A DNA stretch of 64,000 bases from Macrothele yani (GCA_039090855.1 CM076996.1:47830469-47894468); one strand, 5' to 3'; numbered from the stretch's first letter, positions 11,945 to 23,495 are shown. Numbers and translations are program-made. The notes: generated by a model not told the origin, from the sequence alone.

Positions 11945-12700
11945 GAATATTCGGGGTGTGCTGCGCATAGCTACACAGGGTCGCACTTTAACCTATATCA
12001 TCGATATTATTTTTTCGGATTTATGTCTAATAAAACTCGCCAGAGTTCGTCCGAAAGCTTCGAGTGGTGGTTACAATTAATTTCCCCATACAACGTTTTC
12101 ATTAAGAAGAAAAGTTTCGTTCAATGAGCATATCGTACTCGCGCTAGAATCGTACGGTGTACGGTTTCACGGTCGCACATCCGACGATCTTAAAGCAGCT
12201 GTGGTACAAGCGCTTCCAGATGGCGCTGCAGGTCAAGTTCATATTTCCCTGTGGATTCAAACATAACAGCGGAACTCTCAGGGTGTGCTAGCCAAAATAA
12301 GCACGGCTTGAGTCCCACGGAGGAGAGCAATTCAACGTTATGGTGCCAGTTGCTGTTATATACAATATATTTTTTTTATGTATTTCTAATCAGACTCGCC
12401 GAAGTTTGTCCTAAGGTTTTGCTTATGTGGCTAAACTTAATTACCTTGTGCAATATTTTCGTGAAGAGGAGAAGGTTTGTTCCTTTGTGCAGTAAACAAA
12501 ACGTAGTGAGTAATATTTGCAGCTACAGGAGTGCACTTTTACCAGTGGACACCCGAAGTCGTTAATGCAAATATAATTCTAAGCTCTCCAGATGGCGATA
12601 CATGTCATGATTTTATTTCTTTGTAGTTTCAACGCAGTGGTTTAAATTCCCACGGTGTGTGCGCTTAAGAAAGCACCATTTGTCATATTTGTTTGCGTTC
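11945..12700 (+). repeat. Highly diverged tandem repeat, period about 370 bp
   Basis: ACTCGCCAGAGTTCG..ATTAATTTCCCCATACAACG (12036-12100) corresponds to ACTCGCCGAAGTTTG..CTTAATTACCTTGTGCAATA (12394-12455). TTCCAGATGGCGCTGCAGGT (12215) corresponds to CTCCAGATGGCGATACATGT (12586). Upstream, TCGGGGTGTGCTGCGCATAG (11951) matches TCAGGGTGTGCTAGCCAAAA (12278). Together these define two to three partial copies. No coding function is evident. Confidence 0.6.
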
Positions 12701-13602
12701 GGAATAAAGTCGAATCATAAGCACAATTCAGCGTTCTGCTACGAGTTACTGGTTTTCTGTTTTTTCGTCGCTGTGTGAATCGGTGTGTTTATGAGCACAG
12801 ATTTAAATATGCAATTTGAGTTTTTACATCCATTTAGGTTGACGATGTACTGAGTGTCCCATCTTCTGCCAGAGCTTATGCATATTGGGTAAAGCGGATT
12901 AAAGAAGGTTAAGATTCATGCTGTATTTAAAACTCATGAACAAAGCCGAAAAATCGTTCACACACACTTTAGTATTTGCACAGAAAATTCATATTTTTCT
13001 TACAATGGAGTGCATGAAAAGATCTTTACCATACGTTATTAGACGACAGCTAAATAAAAGAATGCTTTCGTATGTTCAAAATCAATGCGTTAATTTTGCA
13101 GATCTGTATACATAATAAAATTTTTGCGTGCTTTCTCCTATAACAGCGTACACCCTTTGTAGTTTAATAAACTCATTATGCCGCCTGGATGCACTAAATT
13201 GTTATAATGCACTAATTATTCACTGCGTCGAAAAAAAGACTTACGGGTGAAATTTGCTATTATTCATGGAAGCCTATGATTTCTTAAAATCTCCGTATTT
13301 TATTGATTTCTAAAACCTCCGTCAAAAAAACTCCAGTGCGGTAATACATTCTATGAAGCCTGCATTTAGTGAGTACTGTGTATATATAAAACAGGAACTT
13401 TTTTATTTAGTGCGATAAATTCCCAATCAGTTTTAACTAGTAATGAACGCTTCCTTAAGCACACCTTCCGAAGATTTTTTTAACGTAATGGCAAGCTGCG
13501 CTTGGCATACACCCAGGAATTATATAGCGTTATCAGAAATGTTTTAAATAACTTTCAGGTGATTTTCAATTTTCAAGTCACGGTTGTTCCGACAAATACT
13601 CT
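12701..13602. other. No gene recognised
   Basis: AT-rich sequence with no repeat or protein similarity that I could identify. Confidence 0.45.
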
Positions 13603-14490
13603 ATATGATCAAAAGTATTCGAACACCTCTTTTGAGTATTTGATTAGCCTATATGCGTCAGAGCCATTGTCCATACAGGTATAAAAAGACGCACGGAGCC
13701 TGGTAAAAATCACAGACAAGCATGAACTACAGAATAGTCCGTACGGTAGTTCTCAGTGACTTTTAGTGTGGTACGGTCGTAGGATGCTGCCTTCGCAATA
13801 AGGCAGTTCGGGGAATTTCTGCTCTTCTGCAGCTTCCCCGTTCAACTGTAAGTGATGTTATTGTGAAGTGGTAACACCTAGAATCAGCAACAGCACAATC
13901 GCGACCTGGTAGGACACCTAGAATGACAGCGCGGGACCGCAGAGGGCTGCTGCTGGTGATCCACAAAATCGCCTGTTCCTAGTTTCAACACCCACCACTG
14001 ATTTCCAAAATGTCTCTGGAAGCAACGCCAGCACCATAACGGTTCATCTCGATCTGGCAGGGAATGGCTTTCTATGGCCGAGTAGCTGCACACCACACTA
14101 ACATCAGTAAGATCAACGCGAAGCGTTGTTTGGAGTGGTGTAAAGTTTGGCGCCAGTGGACTCTGAAGCAGTGGAAACGTGTTCTGTGGAGTGATAGAAC
14201 ACGTTTCACCACCTGGCAGTCCGACTGACGAGTTTGGGTGTGGCGAATGCCAAGTGAGAGCTACCTTCCCAACTGTGAAGTTTTCTCGAGGAAGCGTCAT
14301 GCGCTGGGGCAGTTTTTCATGGTTTGAGCTGGTCCCCTTGTTCCAGTGCACGGGAATCTTAACACTACGACCTATAATGATATTCTTGACAATTCTGTGT
14401 TCCCAACATTATGGCAACAGTTCGAGAAGGGCCTTTCCTTTCCCAACAAGAAAACAATATACCGCAATTCCCGGCGTCAAAGACGCACCC
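13603..14490 (+). pseudogene. Tc1/mariner relic with degraded transposase
   Basis: TATATGATCAAAAGTATTCG at about 13602-13621 resembles the start of Tc1-family inverted repeats. Downstream, translated with frame changes, are a helix-turn-helix remnant ('LPRSTVSDVIVKW', about 13830-13870), 'WCKVWRQWTLKQWKRVLWSD' (about 14137-14195) and 'TVKFSRGSV' (about 14275-14300). Part of the Asp-Glu segment after 'SVFPTLWQQFEKG' is missing, so the right half is truncated near 14490. Many stops and frameshifts mark an old copy. Confidence 0.75.
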
Positions 14491-14569
14491 CAATTTTAAA
14501 ATGCAAAATTACATCGAATTAAGCAACATAAAGATAACTAGAGAAAACGTGAAAAAAAGACTGCATTAG

Positions 14570-14962
14570 TTGAGTATTGTATGGCTAACAAATGCACTCC
14601 AAACTTGCAATAATATTAAAATTATTACAGATCAGGATGCTGAACAAAAACTAAGATTTGCAGAAGCCTTAATTATCGAAAAAACTAGAGATAAAAATTG
14701 CAACAAGATTAACTCTATAGATATTCCATACCCTTGGAAACTAATTTTAAATGAAGAACAAGAATGCAATAAAAAAGAAAACATAGATACACTCAAAGGA
14801 ATAAATCATGTGATAAACAAATATTCAAAGGTACAACTCAGAATCCAGAAGTTCAAGTCAGCTGACAGCAGTTTGGCAACAATCTGCTACATAAGAGAAA
14901 CTTTACAAGGGGAGACAGACCGACACGTAGAGAGTGGCATAACAACCGATGATTGGTAGTTC
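14570..14962 (+). pseudogene. Penelope-like element C-terminal fragment (downstream of GIY-YIG)
   Basis: The 129-residue frame contains 'FAEALIIEKTRDKNCNK' and 'SIDIPYPWKL', which align in order with 'SEALIIEKYKGKCCN..PIDIPLAWTYL' of PLE-2 (44.6 kb) and with 'LLLTESLYIDKLSETCCN..NIPRPWKYL' of PLE-1 (48.6 kb). That Glu-containing helix followed by a Cys-Asn and I-P-x-x-W signature closes the GIY-YIG endonuclease part of PLE proteins. The YIG motif and reverse transcriptase are absent, so it is a 5'-truncated piece. It is directly followed by a Tc1 terminus at 14970. Confidence 0.7.
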
Positions 14963-14969
14963 CCATATA

Positions 14970-15548
14970 CACTACATTGACAAAAGTCACCGGACATCTA
15001 GAAGAGAAACAGAACATAGCATTTATGGACACACATTAGTACGGTGTCGGTCCACCTTAATGCATGCACTCACCCTTCGAGACATGCTTCCGACAAAGTT
15101 TGGAACACAGCGATAGGTATGCGCTTCCATTCAGTACATAATGCTGCCGCTAACTGTTGCTTAGTAGTAGGCCTTGGTTCCAAACTTCTTATGCGGCGCT
15201 CTAATTCATCACATAGGTGCTTTATGGGATTAAGATCAGGTCTCTGTGCTGGCCAGTCCACACATAATACGAAATTATCGTCAAACCACGCCGTAACAGT
15301 CCTTGCTTTATGGCACGGTACATTATCCTGCTGGTACCAACAAGGCTCGGTTCAATAGTATTGCCACAGAGTTGGTAGGGCATAATTGTCCAGAATATCG
15401 TGGTAGACGTGCTGGTTAACAGGTTTGTCCACGATAACCAATGAACCGGGACCATACTACGCCCCCCCCCCCCACACACATGAGTACACTGCCAGCTCCA
15501 AACTTCACCGTAGGAACAGTACACTGTGGTAAATAGCGTTCCCCAGGC
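14970..15548 (-). pseudogene. Tc1 fragment: C-terminal half of transposase plus one TIR
   Basis: The terminus CACTACATTGACAAAAGTCA (14970) preceded by TA matches the family of the complete copy at 31323-32547. Read on the minus strand, coding covers '[14 protein letters not shown]' to 'YQQDNVPCHKARTVTAW' (second Asp present) and '[20 protein letters not shown]', where the catalytic Glu is Lys. It stops matching the complete copy near 15548, just before the CAGGGTGTCTA element. Only the C-terminal half of the gene remains. Confidence 0.88.
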
Positions 15549-15650
15549 TTTTTTTAAACGTTTTTATACAGGGTGTCTACTGATTTCCAATGAACCAAAT
15601 TCATGACTTTTTAATGACATCTTCAGTTAAATTCCTGACTTCTCCACAAT

Positions 15651-15712
15651 GCGTGGCACAATGACAACCATTCTAGACTCATAATCTAGTACCCTTGGCT
15701 TGAGACCCCAGG
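15651..15712 (+). repeat. tRNA-Met-like sequence (pseudo-tRNA or SINE head)
   Basis: TGGCACAATGAC resembles an A box. It is followed by CTAGA-CTCATAA-TCTAG, a 5-bp anticodon stem closing a 7-base loop with a CAT anticodon and U33. A B-box-like GGCTTGAGACC follows. The T arm pairs imperfectly and no acceptor stem is clear, so a working tRNA is unlikely. A weaker relative may lie inverted at 37920-38005. Confidence 0.4.
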
Positions 15713-16046
15713 TTATTGTTTATTTTTACAAACACTGAAATTAATTCCATGCGACAATAGTTTAGGCGAAACTGATGTGTCTCTAATATCATTGCTGCTA
15801 AAATGGCTATACGGTAGGGGGGGGTAATGAACCCCTACCTGAAAGCTGAATGTAATTCTTATGTCACTAAAAGTGCTTGTTAACATGAATAATGTAATTA
15901 TGTATGACTTGCACTATGCCATTCACCAAATTCTATGTTTAAAAAAAAAAAAAAAAAAACATTCAACTCTCATCTAGGATAGGGTATGGCTACTTTCAGA
16001 AATATTTATCATTACATCTATTAATACACAGATTCTTTTAACATGG

Positions 16047-16846
16047 TGTAGGGCCAGACATATCAATTCTTAGATAATACCTTTTGTTTCCCGCCGTATA
16101 GCGAGCTACCGCCTCGCCTTTACTATACAATCTGGCTATCAAGGCGGCTGAAGGCGTCCTTGTGTAGAAGAATAATTACCTCGACAAACTCAGTCCAGTA
16201 CACGGAAATAAAAACAACAACAAGACTTTATTATTCCGATAACATTTGCTTCACGGGTTTCCGATGATTTTCCGCTCAGGTTCTCGTGCTGACCACGTGC
16301 TACCTTTCCACAATTCTTTCCGCGATACCCGGTGGACGAAGGAATCCTCCTTCCCGTTCACCACGCTGCACGTCTGCGATAACCGCAGTCCTTCCGTCAG
16401 AAACTGGTGTCCAAACCAGGACCCTCTCTCCTTGACGACCGAAGCTCAACTGTCTCACTTAATCCTCCTCGCCCTTTCTGTCCTCTATCACGCATGCGCA
16501 AGAAAAACTGGTTTTCCCGGTCAGCACGTGAAATACCTGTACTCAGGAATGTCGTCGGATACCCGCAGGGGATTACAACCTTGCACGTATACAAAAGTAG
16601 TATGACAACTTGTTTAACAGAAGCACTCGAGCAGCTGACTCTTCAAGGTCAGATGCCCCAGGTGTTCATGCACCCCTCTCTTAATCCCCCATAGGATTAA
16701 AATCGTACCACGTGGGTGGTGAAGAATATCAGTTATTATCTGAAACAACAAAATGGCGGAATGAAACGTCCGTCCGCACGTGTTCGTCACAATATTAAAA
16801 GTACATAAATTCATAATTGACAGTTCGTTTGCGGGCGACCCCTACA
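16047..16846. mobile_element. Solo LTR, 800 bp, with 5-bp target duplication CATGG
   Basis: The segment starts TGTAGGGCCAGAC and ends GGCGACCCCTACA, giving the perfect 7-bp terminal inverted repeat TGTAGGG/CCCTACA expected of an LTR (TG...CA). Immediately outside are CATGG at 16042-16046 and CATGG at 16847-16851, a 5-bp direct duplication typical of Gypsy or BEL integration. A minus-strand AATAAAGTC at about 16229-16237 could be a polyadenylation signal, suggesting minus orientation. There is no internal gag or pol, so it is a recombined solo LTR inside the CAGGGTGTCTA element. Confidence 0.88.
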
Positions 16847-17189
16847 CATGGTAATGCTGTAAAGACTTACAAGTTTTTACTAAGACAATATAAAAACTAT
16901 GAATGTACAAAATTTATGGAGACTGAAATTTTACAGTGAAAGACTCGGTGTTTAAGTATCTTAGCTAACTTGTTATCTCGTGTTTTCTTCTAGGTGCACA
17001 AACATGTCTTCATTCAGGTGCTGATACAAAAAAGACAATTTCATGACCACCCACTCAATTTCATTACTTCATAACCAGCTGCTCAATTTCATTACTTTTT
17101 CATGACATTCATGACTTTCATGACCAATAGACACCCTGTTATAACACGCTTGTTTTGGTTATTGTTAAAGTCTGACGATTTAAGTTACT

Positions 17190-17805
17190 TGTTGAAGACT
17201 TAATATATTAGGTGTGACTTGTTGCTCGTAGTAACTGAAAACTTTAAGCTCTCAAGTTTAATTAAGCACGCCTAAACACTTGTATACATTTAGATTAAAC
17301 GTTCCAGAGTCATTGAGTCAGAATTGGTACTTACATTTCAATGTACCTTTTTATTCTGTAATTAGCACATCGTTAATTGTAATTAACTTCACAACAATAA
17401 AAGTTGATTTCACATGCACTTCGTGCAATATCAAAACGTTATCTAACTTCAACAAATCTTTAACTCCAAAGACATTGCTTTTTAACAAATCACTCGCTCA
17501 AAGGAATTTTTCTTAGCGTGAACATATGAACCCTGCTCTTATCGTTAACAAAGAATCTCCTCATTGAACAAATCGCTTTCTGATCAAATCGCTCCCCTAT
17601 CTCTTTGCTCGCAGCTCTCTTAAACTGTAAACAGCATATCACATTATGTTGATCTTTACCTCACTGTGAGTGACGCTAATTTTAGAAACTTGTCGGAAGA
17701 AATAATGTGTCGTTAAGTCAGAAAAAGTTTAACGAGAAGAAATCAAATTTACATAAGAATACAAAACTTAAAAAGAATGTTAAATTAGAGGTACACGTCA
17801 CACGC
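17190..17805 (+). repeat. Dispersed repeat, copy 1 of 2 in the window
   Basis: The last 130 bp (GTTTAACGAGAAGAAATC, TTTACATAAGAATAC, TTAAATTAGAGGTACACGTC at about 17727-17799) match 40780-40900 closely. Looser similarity extends upstream for several hundred bases. No coding frame is shared. The family is unrecognised; the 5' limit is uncertain. Confidence 0.55.
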
Positions 17806-18574
17806 GCAACGCTCGTTGTTATCCAAATAACATTTATTTTTTCATGTTTGATTGTAAAAGAATAAAATATCAGCTATATTTTGTTTAAAATATCACGATC
17901 CTGTACATTTTTCGGACGTACAAAATAATTTAAAAGTCACACTGAAAACTATACTGTACAACAGCAATTACGGGAAAAGTTCATTTACTGAAACCTGAAA
18001 TTTTAATCTGCTGTATGGTCAGGAAGCGGATTTATGCCACTCTACGGTAATTTTTGATACTAAAAAAAAGCGTTCTGGCTGTCCTTAATCTTTAGTTTTC
18101 AGGAATCTAACAGATGGTGCTCCGCGGAATCTTTTCAATCGCCTACTCTTGTTATCAAAGTCCCCCCTCTAAAAGTAAATGGATAGAAAGACTCCCTACT
18201 GGCAGTCGCTCAGTCACAAAGAACTCGACATTCTTCGTAAATCACGTACCCGTAGCTTATAAATTTGCCCGGTTTGGATGAGACAGCGGCGGCGAAATAC
18301 TCCAACATTCATTGGCTGTCAATGGGGACACATTCAGGGAGTCAAACACTCTTCAACAGAGCAAATAACATCGACAATCAGGACAATTTCGCACTTTTAA
18401 CGTTACACTAAAAAAACTGATGACATACCTGCAAACTATGTAAATAATATTAGTATTCAATTATAGAGGCAGCAAATGTTGAAAATGGAGGCGAATGGTT
18501 TTATGCGCAGAGAGCCTTAAATTTGAAAGTTAATTTCAATGCATTGTGAAAAACTTACACGCCTACGAAACATA
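17806..18574. other. No gene recognised
   Basis: AT-rich spacer before the Tc1 left terminus; no frame or repeat was recognised. Confidence 0.45.
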
Positions 18575-20003
18575 CACTGACGGAAAAGAAAAATCCCAAC
18601 ACCAAGAAGGGGTTGTGTTAGATAAACGACAGTTGGTAGGCGATGAGAGTACATCTGTAAGATGACGTCTATGCAAATTTCGCGCTCGGCGCATACGTGA
18701 GGCGCTAGTAGCGCCCTTCGGAACATGCAAAGCAGGTTTGCTGTAAGTACGCGCTGTAACGTTCGTGAGCGTTAGTTATCGTTGAGATTTGACGTAGTGT
18801 GTCGATGTCAGTCAAGAATGCCTTTAAGAAGACGAAGAAGCCATTATCAACAGCTCACGGAGTTTGAACGAGGTCGTGCAATAGGGCTACGAGAAGGTGG
18901 ATTTTCGTTCCGCAATATTGCAGAACGACTTGGCAGGAATGTAGCCACTGTGCAAGATTGTTGGCAGCGGTGGTCAAGGGAAGGTACTGCCTCAAGAAGA
19001 CCGGGTTCCGGCCGGCCACGTGGCACTACTGAGAGGGAAGACCGCCGTGTACGGCGTATGACCGTGGCGCATCGTACCGCGTCTGCGGCAGCAATTCGAG
19101 CTGCAGTTGCCACCACAGTGACACAACGAACTGTTACAAATCGGTTACTTGAAGGACAGCTCCGAGCCAGACGACCTGTAGCGTGCATTCCACTTACTCC
19201 AAACCACTGCCGTTTGCGACGTCAGTGGTGTCAAGCTAGAGCTCATTGGAGGACGGAGTGGAGATCTGTTGTGTTTTCTGATGAAAGCCGGTTCTGCCTG
19301 GGTGCCAGTGATGGCCGTGTGTTGGTTAGAAGGAGGCCAGGTGAGCGCCTGCAACCAACCTGTCTGCGGCCGAGACACACTGGACCAACACCTGGAGTTA
19401 TGGTCTGGGGAGCAATTTCCTATGACAGCAGGAGCACTCTCGTGGTTATCCCACGCACCCTGACGGCACAGTTGTACGTCGGTCTGGTGATTCAACCTGT
19501 TGTGCTGCCATTCATGAACAACATTCCAGGTGGTGTTTTACAATAGGATAACACTCGCCCGCATACCACTGTTGTAACCCAACATGCTCTACAGAGTGTC
19601 GACATGTTGCCGTGGCCTGCTAGATCACCAGATCTTTCACCAATCGAGCACGTATGGGACATCATTGGACGACAACTCCAGTGTCACCCCCAACCAGCAT
19701 TAACCGTCCCTGTATTGACCGACCAAGTGCAACAGGCATGGAACTCCATCCCACAAACTGACATCCAGCACCTGTACGACACAATGCATGAACGTTTGCG
19801 TGCTTGCATTCAACATTCTGGCAGTTGCACCGGTTATTAATGTACCAGCATTTCACATTTAAAATGGCTCTTCTCGCTCTTACAATAAGCTGTGATCTTG
19901 AAACCTTAATCGATTAAATATGTTACCTATACAAATGTATTGCCGCCATTTCATTCCTCTACAACTATTTTTTCGTGGTGTTGGGATTTTTTTTCCGTCA
20001 GTG
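18575..20003 (+). mobile_element. Nearly intact Tc1-like transposon with TIRs and TA duplication
   Basis: CACTGACGGAAAAGAAAAAT at 18575 is inverted at the right end (ATTTTTTTTCCGTCAGTG, ending 20003). The pairing runs about 30 bp and includes CCCAACACCA. TA flanks at 18573-18574 and 20004-20005. The element is 1429 bp with a single gene on the plus strand and shows very little decay compared with the other Tc1 copies here. Confidence 0.95.
18782..19840 (+). pseudogene. Tc1 transposase, full length but for one in-frame nonsense codon
   Basis: A single reading frame runs from 18782 (ATG; the ATG at 18818, 'MPLRRRRSHYQ', is an alternative start) to the TAA at 19838-19840, about 352 codons. It is interrupted only by TAG at 19544-19546. 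The interrupted codon lies in 'GGVLQ*DNTRPHT', where relatives read QQDN, so a CAG-to-TAG transition is the simplest explanation. Domains in order: N-terminal helix-turn-helix ('FERGRAIGLREGGFSFRNIA'), an Arg-rich linker, a second DNA-binding domain, then 'VVFSDESRF', 'DNTRPH' and 'SPDLSPIEHVW' carrying the catalytic Asp, Asp and Glu. About 32 residues separate the second Asp and the Glu. All three catalytic residues are kept. Confidence 0.93.
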
Positions 20004-20073
20004 TAAATATTTATAAAACAACACATGACTCATGCTAGTCTAAATATCCAGTTAATGGTGTAAAGAAATCACT

Positions 20074-20300
20074 TGCTCAATAATTGCAGAGCTTTCGCGC
20101 TACGTTGGGAGGTTACGTCTGCTCTAGATTATCAGAGCCCTCTCGGAATAGTAACAGACAACGCTGATACAATTCAAAAATATTTTGACATTTTGGAACA
20201 ACCGGTTGTCCCGTTCACGTGGAAGCCCGTGTTTTAGACATGCTCACGTAACATGGAGGGATATTACTTGTTGTTCCCTCGGTGTTTGTTCAGGTGTCTC
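20074..20300 (+). repeat. Left arm of a long inverted repeat pair (mate at 26180-26403)
   Basis: TTATCAGAGCC (about 20129), CAGACAACGCTGATACAATT (20155), TTCACGTGGAAG, CGTGTTTTAGACATGCTCAC (about 20231) and CGGTGTTTGTTCAGG (20280-20294) all occur inverted in the same order in 26180-26345. Identity looks about 85% over more than 220 bp. The pair brackets 6.3 kb holding a Tc1 relic, fold-back element A and a ~150-bp array. It may be the two ends of a large composite or fold-back transposon. Confidence 0.8.
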
Positions 20301-20639
20301 CAGGCATCTGACATTTCCAAAAACAAGCATTCGTTGCACGGGTGGGTTATAACTTCAATACTTTCCCGCTCAGCTGCGCCAAAATACAATGGTTTCCTTA
20401 ATTTAGAAGCAAATAAAAAAATCGTGATAACTCAAAAAGTATGCAACCGATTCGGATGAAATTTGGTGGTAAGCTTTATCTGACCAAATGCAACAAAAAA
20501 AAAAAACAAAAAAAAAAAAAACGTAAGAACATGTGATACAAAGTATTTACATTTTGTATGAGTGATGCAAATATGAAAATACAGAAATATAGGTATCAAG
20601 ATGAAATAGGAAAAGATACTTCAATAAAGAGTGTGGTTA

Positions 20640-21600
20640 CCCCGAACAGCAATACATTCCTGACAGCGATGTTCCATGCTGTTAATTAGGGTGTCGAGTA
20701 GTTACGTGGGTAGGTGCGTCCAATGCTCGAGAAAAGCAGTGCGGAGCCACTGCAGGGTTTGGGGAAGGGGCTAGAGACCAGCAACATGCCTCCCGAGAGT
20801 ATCCCAGCCATGCTCAATGAAATTCAGATCGGGAAAGCGTGCTGGCCGCTCCATACGGACTTATAGTCTTCTGTTCCAGGTACTGGTACACGGGGCGGGG
20901 CTGTGTCAGGGCTGGCATTACCCGACTGCAGTACAAATGTATCGTCAATTGCGGCCGCATATGGACGAACAATAGGGTCAAGGATATCGTCTCTATACCT
21001 CTGAGCACTGAGGTTTTCATGTGGCAGCACACAGAGGTCGGTACTGCCGCCTAACGATATGCCTACCCACACTGGAACACTACCACCACCATAGGTGTCC
21101 GTTTCCTGGATATTAGAGGGAAGATAGCAAGCACTGGCCTCTCTCCAAATGTAAACTCGGCGAGAATTACTCTGTAAACAGTATCGCGACTCATCAATGA
21201 ACAGAACGGACCTCCACTGATTTTCAGTTCAGTTCACATGCATTCGTGCCCAACTGAAACGTTCTCTCCGGCGGCGGGAGTGAGGGGCACGTATAATACC
21301 GGTCGCCGAGGATACAGTCCTTTTGCATATAACCTTCTGCGTACCGTTGAAACTGATACCGTCCGTCCGGTGGCTGCCGCAAGCACAGATCTGAGAGGAG
21401 TCTGTGTAGTCGTCCTGTTCCGTCAGGCCGAAAGCCGCAAATACCGGTCATTCCCGGAGGTCGTCGCCCTTGGCCTACCTTCGCTGTACCTTTAGGAAGT
21501 TGCATTCGTGGCTTATGACTGCTGCCACATCCTGCTGACAACAAAAAGATAGACGTTGGGCCATCTTGCGACGTCCGCCTGCCGTTGCCCTGCTTCGATT
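20640..21600 (-). pseudogene. Tc1 transposase relic
   Basis: On the minus strand, pieces in order are 'MAQRLSFCCQQDVAAVISHE' (about 21510-21565), an Arg/Gly-rich DNA-binding stretch, 'SAQRYRDDILDPIVRPY' (about 20955-21005), 'VLQSGNASPDTAP' (about 20900-20940) and 'PDLNFIEHGW' (about 20808-20838). The second catalytic position reads Gly where Asp is expected; the Glu remains. Several stops and frameshifts are present. Its 5' side abuts fold-back element A at 21630. Confidence 0.8.
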
Positions 21601-21629
21601 TGGCCTATTGCTATGTGGATGTATGTAAG

Positions 21630-23495
21630 AAAATACCCCTGAAAACTGAAAAACGGTAAAAATAACCCCGGAGAAAATACCCCTGAAAACTGAAAAACGG
21701 TAAAAATACCCCCGGAGAAAATACCCCTGAAAACTGAAAAGCGGTAAAAAATACCCCCGGAGGAAATACCCCCAGAACAAATGGTTCACTGTAAACTGCC
21801 ACACAGGAACACTGATGTGTGGCAGCGTTCCTGTGTGGCAATTTACCGGCAACCCTACCACACATCTTTCAGCAACTTGGAAAATTGGCACATGTTTATC
21901 ATTAACGGGCCGGGCACAAATTGCTGTTCCTTCGAAGAACACTTTGAATGTGTGACAATTTTTCCAGTGGGGCAGATTTTCGAATTATGTGTGGCAGTTT
22001 TCCAAGGTGCCTAACGAGGCGAAGGAACTCTTTTGGTTGTCTGAATTTTCATGCCGGTTCATACGAGTTTAGGGCAACTGGCCTCAAAAGTTCAAAGGGG
22101 TATAAAGGTTGCCATTTCTGGGCCTATATTGAGAACTGAATTTTGAACTCGAAACAAATTTCGAGAAAACGTTCCATGTTAGCCAAGCGAGAATTGTACT
22201 TTAATTTGAACAAATAAATTGCCCAGGATTCGAGGTACACTTGGTTTTGGGAGGGGCTCTACCCCCAACTTCCGTAATATTATATTCTGGGCCGCTGGAG
22301 TCTGTCAGTGTATCCAGGATGTTCCCCTTGAAGCATCCGCGAGGTCCGTGAGCTTTGGAGGGGGGGGTTCCGCCCAAATGTTAAAATGGACGTTGAGCTG
22401 TAAGCATTATAGAACCATTCTCTATATAATAATTCTGTACAGGGTGGGGTAAATTCACCCTCCCCCGTGTTTCTAAGAGCGCAGACAAGTAATCAGGGTA
22501 AGGGATTTGCTCGCAATTTCTGTACTTCATGTTGTGTTTAGTGGCAGACTATGTATGCCCTTCCCCCTCCCCCAGAAATTTGGTGAAGTCTGTAAAAGGG
22601 ATACGAGGTGCTTGATTTGGAGGGCTCTACCCTCAACTTCCGTAATTTTATATTCTGGACCTCTAGAGTCGGTTAGTGCATCCTCGATGTTACCCCTGAA
22701 GATCTCTAAGAAACTCGGGGGGGATTCACCCCACCCTTCTGAAAATTCGTGGTCGTGTACAGAACCATTATACGTACAAAGCATGGTTTTAATGTTTACA
22801 GCTCTACGTCCATTTTAAGATTTTGGTGAAAGCCCCCTTCAAAGCTCACGAACCTCGCGGAAGCTTCAAGGAGAGCATCCTGGATACACTGAAAGACGGC
22901 CCAGAATATAATATTACGGAAGTTTGGGGTGGACCCCCCGAAAAAGTGTACCTCGAATTCTCGGCAATTTATTTCTTCAAATTAAAGTACAATTCTCGCT
23001 TGGCTTACATGGGATGTTTTCTCAAAATTCGTTTGGAGTTACCAACTCAGTTCTCAATATAAGCCCAGAAACGGCAATCTTTATAGCCTTGAACTTTTGT
23101 GGCTAGTTGCCCTAAACTCGTATGAACCGGCATCAAAATTCAGACAAACAAGAGTTCCTTCCCCTAGTTAGGCACCTTGGAAAACTGCCCCACTGGAAAA
23201 AGTGTCACACATTCAAAGTGTTCTTCGGAGGAACAGAAATTTGTGCCTGGCCCCTTAATGAAAAATATGTGGCAATTTTCCAATTTGCTGAAAGATATGT
23301 AGGAGGGTTGCCGGTAAATTGCCACACCGGAACACTGCCACACATCAGTGTTCCTGTGGGGCAAATTACAGTGAACCGTTTGTTCTGGGGGCATTTCCTG
23401 CGGGGGTATTTTTTTCCAGGGGTATTTTTACCACTTTTCAGTTTTCAGGGGTATTTTCTGCTGAGATATTTTTTTCCCGAGGTTATTTTTAACGT
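21630..23495. mobile_element. Fold-back element A: ~790-bp inverted arms with tandem-word ends
   Basis: The left end carries three tandem copies of GAAAATACCCCTGAAAACTG plus AAAAACGGTAAAAAT (21630-21777). The right end holds the same words inverted (about 23396-23495). The arms continue inward with TTCACTGTAA, GGCAATTTACCGGCAACCCT, CACTTTGAATGTGTGACA and a subterminal box (22097-22124; inverted at 23063-23088), then CTTCCGTAATATTATATTCT. They meet at a loop of about 350 bp (22425-22780) that itself holds another diverged direct copy (CTTCCGTAATTTTATATTCT at about 22638). Arms look about 88% identical. There is no credible protein; frames such as 21475-21942 merely cross the arms. Confidence 0.88.
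22097..22124 (+). other. Conserved subterminal box in fold-back element A (left)
   Basis: GGGGTATAAAGGTTGCCATT followed by TCTGGGCC. The inverted mate at 23063-23088 reads GGCTATAAAGATTGCCGTTT then CTGGGC on the minus strand. Closely similar boxes sit at the same place in elements C (51720-51751, 52872-52904) and B (35894-35924, 37331-37363). Confidence 0.75.

Larger units (their letters stand above)
15569..17138. mobile_element. DNA-transposon-like element with CAGGGTGTCTA ends, split by a solo LTR
   Basis: CAGGGTGTCTACTGAT at 15569 and its inverse ATAGACACCCTG ending at 17138 form terminal inverted repeats. TTATA flanks both sides (15564-15568 and 17139-17143), a possible 5-bp target duplication. 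Subterminal sequence is rich in the phrase TCATGAC on both arms (about 15601-15610 and 17041-17125). Without the LTR insertion the element would be about 770 bp and non-coding, so it is non-autonomous; the superfamily is uncertain. Confidence 0.7.

Noticed and set aside
11711..12127. 138-residue frame as a host gene
   Set aside because: Composition looks non-coding, it runs into a degenerate tandem repeat, and no domain or motif is recognisable.
21475..21942. 155-residue minus-strand frame with repeated GYFLRGYF-like phrases as a repeat protein
   Set aside because: The phrases are translations of the tandem words at the end of fold-back element A, and the frame then enters the adjacent Tc1 relic.
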